From Prevotella veroralis DSM 19559 = JCM 6290 (GTDB lineage Bacteria; Bacteroidota; Bacteroidia; Bacteroidales; Bacteroidaceae), in contig NZ_KB898327.1 in NCBI RefSeq assembly GCF_000377625.1, positions 1 to 64,000 of the forward strand: 64,000 nt of DNA. The letters are read 5' to 3'. Positions within the stretch are counted from its first letter, which is position 1. The number at the start of each line of letters is the position of its first letter. Below are positions 1-8,217 of this stretch, piece after piece. Both the position numbers and the translations under genes were made by a program. Under the pieces are notes generated by a model, which had not been told where the DNA came from, searched no databases, and saw nothing but the letters and a program-made list of their open reading frames with translations.

Positions 1-261
1 CTTATAACCAAATTGAAAAGTAACATGAAAGGATGTTTAATGAGTGTTTCAGACAGACTTTTACTCAGAAAAAGAGCCATTATAGAAACGGTGAATGATG
101 AACTTAAGAACATTGCACAAGTAGAGCACTCCAGACATAGATGCTTTGACAATTTCATCGTCAACTTATTAGGAGCCATTGCCGCCTATTGTCTGTTTCC
201 AAAGAAGCCTTGTATTAATAATGTACAAAGGACTATGGACACACAGCTTGCATTGTTCTGA
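1..261 (+). CDS. IS982 family transposase, C-terminal part (cut by window edge)
   Basis: The reading frame is open to the first base of the window, so this is the 3' part of a gene that begins upstream; the TTG and ATG codons near base 13-40 are internal. The residues around LLLRKRAIIETVNDELKN and the ending FPKKPCINN are typical of the C-terminus of IS982-family transposases in Bacteroidota, a DDE enzyme that moves its own insertion sequence. Family assignment is from recognition of this C-terminal signature. The right end of the element should lie within about 40 bases after the stop codon. Whether the full copy is intact cannot be seen here. Confidence 0.8.
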   Translation, partial: LITKLKSNMKGCLMSVSDRLLLRKRAIIETVNDELKNIAQVEHSRHRCFDNFIVNLLGAIAAYCLFPKKPCINNVQRTMDTQLALF

Positions 262-396
262 ATTCGTCGAACTCACGTTATGTTATATAGGAAAGGTAAT
301 TGTAATATCGGGAACTTACATGAAAGAAAGATTATAGCATGAGGAAAGAAAACGTTAAAAGTATTTATAAACATCCCTTATATAAGTATAATTCCT

Positions 397-404
397 TATC
401 TTTG
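397..404 (+). promoter_or_regulatory. -7-like element TATCTTTG
   Basis: TATCTTTG matches the Bacteroidota -7 consensus TAnnTTTG and lies 34 bases before the ATG at 439. No clear TTTG is seen 19-21 bases upstream, so support is moderate. Confidence 0.4.
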
Positions 405-438
405 CTTATCATTTTGACACTTGATAAAGTTTAGAAAT

Positions 439-1362
439 ATGAAGAAGACTCTAATATTCTTATTCATGTGCCTTCCTTTGATGGCTATGGCACAAACAAC
501 TCTTACGCCAGAGCAGCAATTGGAACAGGCACAACGCCAATTAGAAGAAGCGAAAGCAGCTTTAGAAAAGGCGAAACAAAATGCGGCTAAAGCAAAGTCT
601 GAAGCAGCTGAGAAGGCAAAAAAAGACGCTGAAGCCATACAACGAAAGATTGCTGAGACAAAAGCAGAAACCGAACGAGTAGCACGTGAGGCTGCGAAGA
701 TAAGAGAAGAAGCGAATAAGGACAGTAATAAGAAAGAGGGCACAACCACTGATCCAACAACAAAGAAAGAGGATAATTCTAATGCTTGGGTTGTACCTAC
801 TACTCCTGATAAAGCAGCAGTAAAGGCAAATAATAAAGTCGCAGACAGTAAGAACACAAATGATATTTATCTTCAACCAGGCATTGTTCCTGAAGTAAAT
901 GGACAAGTTATATGGACAGAAGATGTTAATGTTCCTGGTGCAACAGCAACTGAATTATATGATAAGGCATACGCTTACCTAACCAAACTCACAGAAGGAA
1001 GCAACCAATTAGAAGGTAGTAAGGTAGCATTGGTGAATAAGAATGAGCACAGTATCATCGCCACAATACGAGAGAAACTCATCTTTTCTTCTACATTTCT
1101 ATCCCTCGACTATACACAATGTAACTATGTGCTACAAACAACATGTAAGGATGGATTAGCGACATTGAGTATGAGTAGAATCACATATAGTTATGATGTT
1201 CAGGGAAATGTAACCAATTATACAGCGGAGAAGTGGATTACTGACCACTATTCAATGAATAAGAAACAGACGCGTCTCCTTCCTGTATCTGGTAAGTTCC
1301 GCAAAGCTACTATCAACCGTAAAGATGGTATTTTCCAAGGATTCCGTGAAGCCCTACAATAA
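439..1362 (+). CDS. Secreted coiled-coil protein with DUF4468-like C-terminal domain
   Basis: 307 aa when started at the ATG at 439, which gives a clean signal peptide (MKKTLIFLFMCLPLMAMAQ); an earlier in-frame TTG at 421 would place six residues before it. Residues ~25-100 are an alanine/lysine/glutamate-rich heptad-like helix, probably a coiled coil. The C-terminal ~170 residues, with paired strands and the ending KDGIFQGFREALQ, resemble the DUF4468 (TBP-like fold) domain common in Prevotella and Bacteroides. Function is unknown. The export signal is seen directly; the domain name is from family resemblance. It precedes a small membrane protein and a porin with a 56-base gap and may share their transcript. 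Confidence 0.7.
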   Translation: MKKTLIFLFMCLPLMAMAQTTLTPEQQLEQAQRQLEEAKAALEKAKQNAAKAKSEAAEKAKKDAEAIQRKIAETKAETERVAREAAKIREEANKDSNKKEGTTTDPTTKKEDNSNAWVVPTTPDKAAVKANNKVADSKNTNDIYLQPGIVPEVNGQVIWTEDVNVPGATATELYDKAYAYLTKLTEGSNQLEGSKVALVNKNEHSIIATIREKLIFSSTFLSLDYTQCNYVLQTTCKDGLATLSMSRITYSYDVQGNVTNYTAEKWITDHYSMNKKQTRLLPVSGKFRKATINRKDGIFQGFREALQ

Positions 1363-1418
1363 AAGGCTAACAGCACGGCTATTCCTCTTTTAATTAATAA
1401 CAAGCAAATAACCAACAA

Positions 1419-1649
1419 ATGGAAATACAAAATAGTACAGCACGAAGACCCGACCATCGCTTACACAGACAAGAACCCAAAGACCGCTTCTTACCGATTC
1501 GCCAGAAACTAAACATTATCTTTATGCTTGGTGCAATCGTGGGTGTAGCAGTTTACTTTTTAAGCGAATCAACCACAACAGGTATTATCATTATCCTTGC
1601 TGCGATGGTCTTTAAGATTATCGAATGCATACTTCGTTTTATCCGTTAA
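1419..1649 (+). CDS. Small two-helix membrane protein
   Basis: 76 aa. The N-terminal ~28 residues are basic and polar, followed by two hydrophobic segments (about 32-48 and 53-72) joined by a short SESTTTG turn, so it is probably a helical-hairpin inner-membrane protein. No family name is recognised. Its TAA stop shares one base with the ATG of the downstream porin (TAATG at 1647-1651), which points to translational coupling and a shared job in the envelope. Confidence 0.65.
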   Translation: MEIQNSTARRPDHRLHRQEPKDRFLPIRQKLNIIFMLGAIVGVAVYFLSESTTTGIIIILAAMVFKIIECILRFIR

Positions 1650-4045
1650 TGAGAAGATACATATTATTAATTGTTCTTTCCATTGCTTCAACAATCGTTG
1701 CAATGGCACAGAACAATGACTACCGCCCCATAGACGATGGCACATTTGCTGCAGATGGATACCGAAAAGACCGCAATTTGGGTCGTTCCGATTCTATCCA
1801 AAGCCAGCATAAGGAGATTCCACGTGGCATGAAGGTATGGACAATAGATGAACGTTTCGGTGATCGCAAACCTGCTATCCCTGATACCTTATCTTATATG
1901 TTCATGAACAGAGGACTAAGCACAGGACTTCGAGGCGAATACAATACACTAGGGAACCTCGGTTCTCCACGGCAAAACAGAATCTTTATTGATAGAAAAC
2001 TGCCTTCGGAATTCTTCTTCGTAGATCCGTATGATATGTTCATCGTGCAACCAGGGGACTTTCAATTTACCTCTACCCTCTCCCCGATTACTATTCTATC
2101 CTATAATACCGCTGGTAATAGAACCAACGGAGAAGATCGTTTTAAGGCACTCTTTGCTGTTAATGCTGGCAAAGAATGGGGTTTCGGATTCAAGTTTGAT
2201 TACATCTATGGTCGTGGATATTATAGCAATCAAAGTACTTCCCACTTCAATTATTCGATGTGGGGAAGCTATTTAGGCGAACGTTATCAAGCTCATCTAC
2301 TCCTTTCTCTCAATCATCAGAAGGTAACTGAGAATGGTGGTATCACAAACGATGCCTATATCACTCATCCAGAGTCTTTCAATGATTCATACAATGAGGA
2401 TGAAATCCCTACAGTCCTAAAACAAAACTGGAATAGAAATGATAACCAGCATATCTTCTTCAACCATCGCTATAGTCTGGGATTCTTCCGCAAGATACCA
2501 ATGACTGAGGAAGAGATTAAGGCAAAGAAGTTTGCCCTCAAATCACAACAAGCTCAAGCAGAGGCAAAAGCGAAGGAAAAGGCGCGCCGAATAGCAAAAG
2601 CAAATGGTGATACCTTTGATGAGGAAGCATACGACAAGGAACAACGTTCCTCTGGACGCCCTGATAATGCTGTCATTGCAGGCGATGTTGCACAGGTTAA
2701 TCATAAAGCTGATAGTCTTAAAATGGGAAATCGTGAGGTGGTAAACCTAGAAGATTCCGCCCAGATGGCAAGATTAGATAAGGCCGATAAGGCAGTAAAA
2801 GACTCTACTTCTCAATGGATGAAGGAAGAATATGTCCCTGTGACGAGTTTTATTCATACAGCTAGATTCGATAATTATCGACGCATCTATCAGGCTTATG
2901 ATACTCCAACAGATTACTATGCACAGAATTACTTTAGCTATGGAACAACTGCAAATGATTCTATTTACGACCGAACAAAGCATTGGTCCTTTAAGAATAC
3001 ATTTGCAGTAGCATTGCTTGAAGGATTCAATAAATGGGCAAAGGCAGGATTGAAAGCTTTTGTATCTTATGAGTTAAGACATTATGAATTACCTGCAATA
3101 ACAGCAGCTACTCCGCCTGCCACGGCTTTCATCAATGGCTCACAGAAATGGAATCAACATGACATTTCTGTAGGAGGACAACTCCTCAAGGCGCAAGGAA
3201 AGACACTCCATTACGACATCAGTGCGGAGGCATGGCTGGTAGGAACTCGTGCCGGACAATTCCATCTTGACGGTCACGCAGACGTTGGATTCCCCTTATT
3301 CGGCGATACGATACAATTAGCGGCTACGGCTTTCTTGCATCGTTCGGCTCCTTCTTTCTATATGGAGCAGTTCTATGGCAAGCATTATTGGTGGAATAAC
3401 AACCTTGATCAACAGATTCATTCACACATATTAGGCGAATTGTCACTACAACGTACACGCACAAAGGTACGTGTTGGCTATGATGTTTTAAAGAACTACA
3501 CCTACTTCGGACTTCAGAATGATCGTGTTAGAAGTGGGGACAACTATCTCGTACAACACAACAATGTGAATGTTAGACAAGCAAGTAGTCCTATTAGTTT
3601 GCTTACCTTACAACTGCAACAGGACTTTCAACTAGGCATACTCAACTGGCAGAATGTACTGACATTGCAAAAGTCAAGCAAGGAAGACATTTTTCCAGTA
3701 CCAACTTTCAATGCTTATAGTAATCTGTTCATCCGATTCAAGATTGCACGTGTGCTAAAATGTGACTTAGGTGTTGATATGCGCTACTTCACAAGCTATT
3801 ATGCTCCAGAATATATTCCAGGAATGGGAACGTTCGGAATACAGGAAACGGCTGCAAGTAAGACTAAGATTGGTAATTATCCACTCTTAGATGCTTATGC
3901 TAACTTCCAATTACAACACACACGTTTCTACATAATGTTCACGCATCTCAATGAGGGAAATGGTGGAAATTATCTTTTCACACCGCATTATCCATTGAAT
4001 CCACGTATTCTAAAATTCGGTATTAGTTGGAACTTCTTTAACTAA
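1649..4045 (+). CDS. Putative outer-membrane porin (Bacteroidota putative-porin family)
   Basis: 798 aa from the ATG at 1649. An ATG at 1625 is in frame but would prepend eight residues to the signal peptide MRRYILLIVLSIASTIVAMAQ. The mature protein has many alternating hydrophobic/aromatic strands and ends ILKFGISWNFFN, as expected of an outer-membrane beta-barrel. Residues ~295-400 hold a charged lysine/alanine-rich insert that is probably an extramembrane helical segment. This fits the large 'putative porin' family of Bacteroidota. Substrate is unknown. The start overlaps the stop of the small membrane protein by one base. Confidence 0.75.
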   Translation: MRRYILLIVLSIASTIVAMAQNNDYRPIDDGTFAADGYRKDRNLGRSDSIQSQHKEIPRGMKVWTIDERFGDRKPAIPDTLSYMFMNRGLSTGLRGEYNTLGNLGSPRQNRIFIDRKLPSEFFFVDPYDMFIVQPGDFQFTSTLSPITILSYNTAGNRTNGEDRFKALFAVNAGKEWGFGFKFDYIYGRGYYSNQSTSHFNYSMWGSYLGERYQAHLLLSLNHQKVTENGGITNDAYITHPESFNDSYNEDEIPTVLKQNWNRNDNQHIFFNHRYSLGFFRKIPMTEEEIKAKKFALKSQQAQAEAKAKEKARRIAKANGDTFDEEAYDKEQRSSGRPDNAVIAGDVAQVNHKADSLKMGNREVVNLEDSAQMARLDKADKAVKDSTSQWMKEEYVPVTSFIHTARFDNYRRIYQAYDTPTDYYAQNYFSYGTTANDSIYDRTKHWSFKNTFAVALLEGFNKWAKAGLKAFVSYELRHYELPAITAATPPATAFINGSQKWNQHDISVGGQLLKAQGKTLHYDISAEAWLVGTRAGQFHLDGHADVGFPLFGDTIQLAATAFLHRSAPSFYMEQFYGKHYWWNNNLDQQIHSHILGELSLQRTRTKVRVGYDVLKNYTYFGLQNDRVRSGDNYLVQHNNVNVRQASSPISLLTLQLQQDFQLGILNWQNVLTLQKSSKEDIFPVPTFNAYSNLFIRFKIARVLKCDLGVDMRYFTSYYAPEYIPGMGTFGIQETAASKTKIGNYPLLDAYANFQLQHTRFYIMFTHLNEGNGGNYLFTPHYPLNPRILKFGISWNFFN

Positions 4046-4081
4046 ACAAACCTCATCGGGACTTTACCATCATTATAATAA

Positions 4082-5023
4082 ATGATTTCAGAACGTGACA
4101 ATATAAAAACTAATAGTCTATCTGCATGGATTCTAGCAGCTCGTCCAAAGACTTTGACGGGTGCTATTGTCCCTGTAATGATAGGAACAGCATGGGCTTG
4201 GAAGATTGGTGGAGCTGAAAACTTCCGTTTCCTCCCCGCCCTACTCTGTTTCCTTTTTGCCTTTTTAATGCAGATTGACTCTAATTTCATCAATGATTAT
4301 TTCGATTGCGTAAAGGGAAGTGATGAAAAAGAGACGCGTCTTGGTCCTAAACGTGCCTGTACGGAAGGATGGATCACATTGCCAGCTATGCGCAAAGGAT
4401 TGGTCGTTACCTCTCTACTCGCTAGTCTCGTTGGGCTTCCTCTCGTATTTTATGGCGGATGGCAAATGGTACTTGTTGGTGCAGCCTGCGTACTTTTCGC
4501 CTTCTTATACACCACCTTTTTTTCCTATCTAGGCTTGGGTGATGTACTTGTATTGGTATTTTTCGGTATCATTCCTGTCACCTTTACCACTTACGTTATC
4601 CTTCCATCCACGTTACAAGGCGTTTATCCTGAGGTAATTATGACAAGCATTGCTTGCGGATTGGTTATTGATACGCTCCTAATCGTCAATAACTATCGGG
4701 ATAGAGATAACGACAAGAAGAGCGGAAAGATGACTCTAATTGTGAGAATCGGAGCAAAGAAAGCGGAAAAACTCTATAACTTTTTAGGTTTACTCGCTAT
4801 CATTTTCACAATACAAGGACGCTTCAGCTCCGACAACAATGGGTGGAAAGCCTATGTAATTCCACTGATTATCTATATTCCTTATATCCTCTTGCACACC
4901 AAAACACAGCGGTATATGGTGCAAATCAAGCAAGGGCGGGAACTAAATAAGGTGCTGGCTCTCACGGCTCGGAATATCCTAATCTATGGAATACTAACCA
5001 CAATCGTGGTGCTTATTTCATAA
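4082..5023 (+). CDS. menA: 1,4-dihydroxy-2-naphthoate polyprenyltransferase
   Basis: 313 aa integral-membrane UbiA-superfamily prenyltransferase. It attaches the polyprenyl tail to 1,4-dihydroxy-2-naphthoate, giving demethylmenaquinone for anaerobic respiration. The first Asp-rich motif is NDYFDCVKGSD (residues 71-81) and the second is NNYRDRDNDKKSGK (about 203-216); both bind the Mg-diphosphate. The N-terminal WILAARPKTLTGAIVPV is typical of MenA. About eight hydrophobic segments follow. It sits 36 bases after the porin; other menaquinone genes are not in the window. No terminator is evident after it. Confidence 0.92.
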   Translation: MISERDNIKTNSLSAWILAARPKTLTGAIVPVMIGTAWAWKIGGAENFRFLPALLCFLFAFLMQIDSNFINDYFDCVKGSDEKETRLGPKRACTEGWITLPAMRKGLVVTSLLASLVGLPLVFYGGWQMVLVGAACVLFAFLYTTFFSYLGLGDVLVLVFFGIIPVTFTTYVILPSTLQGVYPEVIMTSIACGLVIDTLLIVNNYRDRDNDKKSGKMTLIVRIGAKKAEKLYNFLGLLAIIFTIQGRFSSDNNGWKAYVIPLIIYIPYILLHTKTQRYMVQIKQGRELNKVLALTARNILIYGILTTIVVLIS

Positions 5024-5098
5024 TATTGCATCAGCCCCATAGCCATTCCCCCTCAATCTCACCCCATTTCTTCATTTTTTTAAATACAAACAATTCCC

Positions 5099-5734
5099 AT
5101 GCAACAGCCCAATCTCGAAATAATGACATTTGTAGAACAGCAGATTCTACCCCGTTATAATGCGTTTGGAAGGAGTCATGGACTCGGACATGTGCAGCGA
5201 GTTATCAAAAACTCATTAGCATTAGCCGCCGCAACAGGCGCCGATGTCAACATGGTGTATGTCATTGCTGCCTATCACGACCTAGGAATGGAGGGACCTC
5301 GTGCTATCCATCACATCACAAGCGGCAAGATTCTTATGGCAGATGGAAGGCTCAAAAAGTGGTTTTCACCCGAGCAATTAAAGATAATGAAAGAGGCGGT
5401 TGAGGATCATCGTGCCAGTTGTTCACGCACGCCGAGGAGCATTTACGGGAAAATTGTGGCTGAAGCCGACCGTGATCTTGAGCCAGAAATCGTATTTTCA
5501 CGTGCCATTCTCTACGGAATTGAGAATTATCCTGAGAAGAATGAGGAACAAATGTGGGAACGATTCCGCAATCACATGAAGGAGAAGTATAGTCGGACGG
5601 GCTATCTCAAACTATGGATTCCTGTATCACCGAATGCCAAAAATCTGGAAATAATACGTAAGACGATTGAAAACGAAACCATGTTACGCGATGTTTTCAA
5701 TCGACTTTATCCACGAATATTAGCAAAAGATTAA
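5099..5734 (+). CDS. HD-domain phosphohydrolase-like protein
   Basis: 211 aa. HD-superfamily metal ligands are visible: H31 (SHGLGHVQRV), H60-D61 (AAYHDLG) and D125 (AEADRD), with H104 in a VEDHR stretch. The family hydrolyses phosphoester bonds, often of nucleotides; the substrate here is unknown. A second in-frame ATG lies at 5123, eight codons in; neither start has a strong ribosome site. The next gene is a guanine-deaminase-like enzyme 23 bases on, so the pair may be co-transcribed and both act on nucleotides or bases, which is an inference. Confidence 0.8.
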   Translation: MQQPNLEIMTFVEQQILPRYNAFGRSHGLGHVQRVIKNSLALAAATGADVNMVYVIAAYHDLGMEGPRAIHHITSGKILMADGRLKKWFSPEQLKIMKEAVEDHRASCSRTPRSIYGKIVAEADRDLEPEIVFSRAILYGIENYPEKNEEQMWERFRNHMKEKYSRTGYLKLWIPVSPNAKNLEIIRKTIENETMLRDVFNRLYPRILAKD

Positions 5735-5757
5735 ATAACAATAAGCTAAATCAAACA

Positions 5758-6225
5758 ATGACGAAAGAAGAATTAATGCGGAAGGCTATAGAGCTTTCCA
5801 TCGAAAGTGTGCGCAATGGCGGTGGTCCCTTCGGTGCTATCATCGCACGTAAAGGTGAGATTATTGCAGAAGGAAGCAACGGTGTCACGATTTATAATGA
5901 TCCAACGGCACATGCTGAAGTAACGGCTATCAGAAAAGCATGCGAGAAATTGGGCACTTTCGACCTCACAGGGTGCGAGATTTACACCTCCTGCGAACCA
6001 TGTCCTATGTGCCTCGGCGCAATTTATTGGGCACATTTGGATAAGATCTACTATGCAAATGACCGAAAAGATGCTGCAGATATAGGTTTTGATGACGATT
6101 TTATCTATCAAGAGATAGAAGTAAAACCACAATATCGCAAGAAGCCTTCAGAGATTTTGATGCGTGAGGAAGGGCTCGAGGCATTCCGAATTTGGAATAA
6201 AAAGACGGATAAAATTGAATATTAA
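5758..6225 (+). CDS. Nucleoside/guanine deaminase (CDA fold)
   Basis: 155 aa, usual length for single-domain bacterial guanine deaminases. Zinc and catalytic residues are present: H52-A-E54 and PC82PMC85, with substrate-side N47-D48 before them. The ending MREEGLEAFRIWNKKTDKIEY resembles GuaD-type enzymes rather than tRNA adenosine deaminase TadA. Probable reaction: guanine to xanthine plus ammonia in purine salvage. Cytosolic. It is the last gene of the 5.1-6.2 kb pair and is followed by a strong terminator hairpin. Confidence 0.85.
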   Translation: MTKEELMRKAIELSIESVRNGGGPFGAIIARKGEIIAEGSNGVTIYNDPTAHAEVTAIRKACEKLGTFDLTGCEIYTSCEPCPMCLGAIYWAHLDKIYYANDRKDAADIGFDDDFIYQEIEVKPQYRKKPSEILMREEGLEAFRIWNKKTDKIEY

Positions 6226-6290
6226 AATACTATTCCGAAGATTTCGATAGGTCTATCTCATCAGAAAGAGATAGGCAAAAAGATAGAAAA

Positions 6291-6325
6291 GGAGGTTATG
6301 ACAGACTGTTCATAACCTCCATTTT
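6291..6325 (+). terminator. Intrinsic terminator after the deaminase gene
   Basis: Perfect 10-bp stem GGAGGTTATG / CATAACCTCC with a 10-base loop followed by ATTTTATT. A weaker hairpin CTATCTC/GAGATAG precedes it at 6253-6274. Confidence 0.75.
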
Positions 6326-6395
6326 ATTGGAATATACTTTACAAACGAAATTTTCAATCTAGCATTTTAAATCGAAGAAATATCCCTTAAAATAG

Positions 6396-6571
6396 AAACG
6401 TATATACGTTTTTGGTAAAACGTACCTCCGTTTTTGGTGAAATGTACCTCCGTTTTTGGTAAAACGTACCTTCGTTTTTGGTAAAACGTACCTCCGTTTT
6501 TAGTGAAATGTACCTCCGTTTTTGGTAAAATGTACCTCCGTTTTTATGAAAATGTAGGTACATTTTGCTAA
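6396..6571. repeat. Array A: eight 22-bp palindromic tandem repeats
   Basis: Eight units start at exactly 22-base steps (the CG/TG of the unit falls at 6399, 6421, 6443, 6465, 6487, 6509, 6531 and 6553). The main unit reads AAAACGTACCTCCGTTTT plus a TGGT linker; AAAACG pairs with CGTTTT around a six-base loop. The first unit (AAACGTATATACGTTT) and the last (AAAATGTAGGTACATTTT) are nearly loopless perfect palindromes with other loop bases. The array lies between convergent genes. The rest of the 660-base gap (6572-6770) is AT-rich and shows no gene. Confidence 0.9.
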
Positions 6572-6773
6572 AAAAGTATAATACTTATGAGTAAATAGTA
6601 GGCTTGATTTCTATAAAACATTGATTCTCAACACCTTACATAAACATACAAAAAAGTTCTCATAATTCGCATATTTGAGTACAACTCTTATACTCGTCGA
6701 AAATAACGCAATTACAAGCTCGGAATTAGCAATATTCTATTACAAATTAAAGAAGCTAACAATCCTCCTTAAT

Positions 6774-6800
6774 GTAGGGACAGACGCCCTCGTCTGTCCG
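6774..6800. repeat. REP-like hairpin GTAGGGACAGACG...
   Basis: GGACAGACG / CGTCTGTCC form a perfect 9-bp stem around CCCT, preceded by GTAG. This layout, a GTAG head followed by a GC-rich hairpin, is that of REP-type elements. It is GC-rich in an AT-rich gap. Only one copy is seen in the window. Confidence 0.55.
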
Positions 6801-6856
6801 CACAAATAAAACTCTCTACACCTCTTTAATTCATCTGCTAAGGCTACAAAAATAAA

Positions 6857-6883
6857 AAGATGTGCCTTCCGAAGCACATCTTT
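6857..6883 (-). terminator. Terminator of uridine kinase gene
   Basis: AAAGATGTGC pairs with GCACATCTTT; read on the minus strand it is followed by TTTTTATTTTT. It lies directly after the udk stop codon. The stem's flanking A and T runs may let it work in both directions. Confidence 0.7.
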
Positions 6884-6889
6884 ATCAAT

Positions 6890-7516
6890 TTATTTCTTTG
6901 GCATCAACCCTTCAATATACCTGCAAAGGATGTTGATTCCCTTCACATTCTCACCACCTTGCGGAATAATCAGATTAGCATAACGCTTTGTTGGCTCGAT
7001 AAACTGCTCGTGCATAGGCTTCAAAACCTCCAAATAACGCTCAACAACCATGGAAACAGTACGCCCACGATCGATTGTATCACGCTGAATATTACGGATA
7101 AGACGCTCATCAGAATCACAATCTACAAATATCTTTAGATCCATCATATCCCTCAATCGCTTATTGCTCAATGCCATAATCCCCTCAACAATAATGACAG
7201 GTTTCGGCTCTACGTGGATAGTTTCGGGTAAACGATTGCTGAGAATGTAGCTATAGGTAGGCTGCTCAATGGCTTTTCCTTCACGCAAATCGTTCACTTG
7301 CTTTATCAGTAACTTCCAATCGAAGGCATCAGGATGGTCAAAATTGATAGCTTTTCGCTCCTCATCGGTAAGTCCCGTCGTATCATTATAATAGGAATCC
7401 AATGGAACAACTGCCACGTAATGAGGAGGAAGACTCTCAACAATTTTCTTCACTACGGTGGTTTTTCCAGAACCTGTACCACCAGCAATGCCAATGATTG
7501 TAATCTTATCTTTCAT
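6890..7516 (-). CDS. udk: Uridine kinase
   Basis: 208 aa from the ATG at 7516. An upstream in-frame ATG at 7561 would overlap the preceding gene and add a non-conserved lysine-rich stretch, so it is rejected. The P-loop GGTGSGKTT lies at residues 12-20, followed by the uridine-kinase signatures PLDSYYND and NFDHPDAFDW. It phosphorylates uridine or cytidine with ATP or GTP in pyrimidine salvage, in the cytosol. It lies downstream of the UDG-family gene on the same strand with a 37-base gap. Confidence 0.93.
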   Translation of the reverse strand: MKDKITIIGIAGGTGSGKTTVVKKIVESLPPHYVAVVPLDSYYNDTTGLTDEERKAINFDHPDAFDWKLLIKQVNDLREGKAIEQPTYSYILSNRLPETIHVEPKPVIIVEGIMALSNKRLRDMMDLKIFVDCDSDERLIRNIQRDTIDRGRTVSMVVERYLEVLKPMHEQFIEPTKRYANLIIPQGGENVKGINILCRYIEGLMPKK

Positions 7517-7553
7517 CTTTTTTGATTTTATTTCCTTTTTTATTATCGGACAA

Positions 7554-8141
7554 TCATTCATTGAATAATCCTATGTCCTTCAACATCTGTACATAATATT
7601 CAGATTTCTTCTCGACCTTCATCGGATAGGCGCGACTACTACTGGGTTCGCGATAGAGTTTGAGGGTTCGCCCTTCGAATGAAAACTCCTTATAGTCGCC
7701 CATCTTCATCTTACGAGCATCTATTTGATAATGATCTGTAAATACCTTTGTTGCTAATTGTCCTGCTGCCAATACAGCTTTACACTCTGGAAGGACTCGA
7801 AGCATATTATCAAGGTCGGCTGGTTCTACGATCTCCAAGTCCTTATCAGCCGCAGTTCCAGTCGTTCTTCGGATGCGTAATGCGGTATCGAAGATAGCAA
7901 TTCCTTTCTCTTTCAGAAAGGCTTTCAGTAGTTCTAACTTATAAGTTTTGTTTTCCTCATCTACAAAATACTGCTTATCACCAAAGAATATATAACCAAA
8001 TATGCGCCACATATCATTTGTGTAATTAGGATAATACCATTCCATACACCACCGCTTTGGGGCTGGTGGGAAAGTTCCTAACAATAATAACTTCGCATTA
8101 CTCGGTAACCATGGCTCAAAAGGATGAGTTTCTATTTCCAT
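7554..8141 (-). CDS. Uracil-DNA glycosylase family protein
   Basis: 195 aa. It has the compact alpha/beta fold pattern of the UDG superfamily: LLLLGTFPP (residues ~18-26) at the position of the uracil-binding motif 1, then YYPNYTNDMWRIFG, and a C-terminal PSSSRAYPMKVEKKSEYY at the position of the DNA-intercalation loop. Residues differ from classic UNG and MUG, so substrate and activity are uncertain. It would act in base-excision repair in the cytosol. The start codon ATG at 8141 is the only good candidate. Confidence 0.7.
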   Translation of the reverse strand: MEIETHPFEPWLPSNAKLLLLGTFPPAPKRWCMEWYYPNYTNDMWRIFGYIFFGDKQYFVDEENKTYKLELLKAFLKEKGIAIFDTALRIRRTTGTAADKDLEIVEPADLDNMLRVLPECKAVLAAGQLATKVFTDHYQIDARKMKMGDYKEFSFEGRTLKLYREPSSSRAYPMKVEKKSEYYVQMLKDIGLFNE

Positions 8142-8169
8142 TGTCTTATTATTATCAAATTAGACTAAT

Positions 8170-8207
8170 TTGCCTTATTAGCCCTATTAGCCTTATTAGC
8201 CTAATAA
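8170..8207 (-). repeat. 9-bp GGCTAATAA repeat, copy 1
   Basis: Four 9-base units (TTATTAGCC on the plus strand, at 8172, 8181, 8190 and 8199). Read in gene direction (minus) it is almost identical to the stretch at 17601-17640. It sits 11 bases after the stop of the exported phosphatase gene and before the UDG-family gene. Confidence 0.8.
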
Positions 8208-8217
8208 CCCTCTACAA

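Noticed and set aside
421-438. Earlier TTG start for the DUF4468-like gene
   Set aside because: It would add residues before an otherwise clean signal peptide.
562-906. Long antisense frames opposite secreted-protein genes
   Set aside because: They are shadows of the real gene with low-complexity, unnatural composition.
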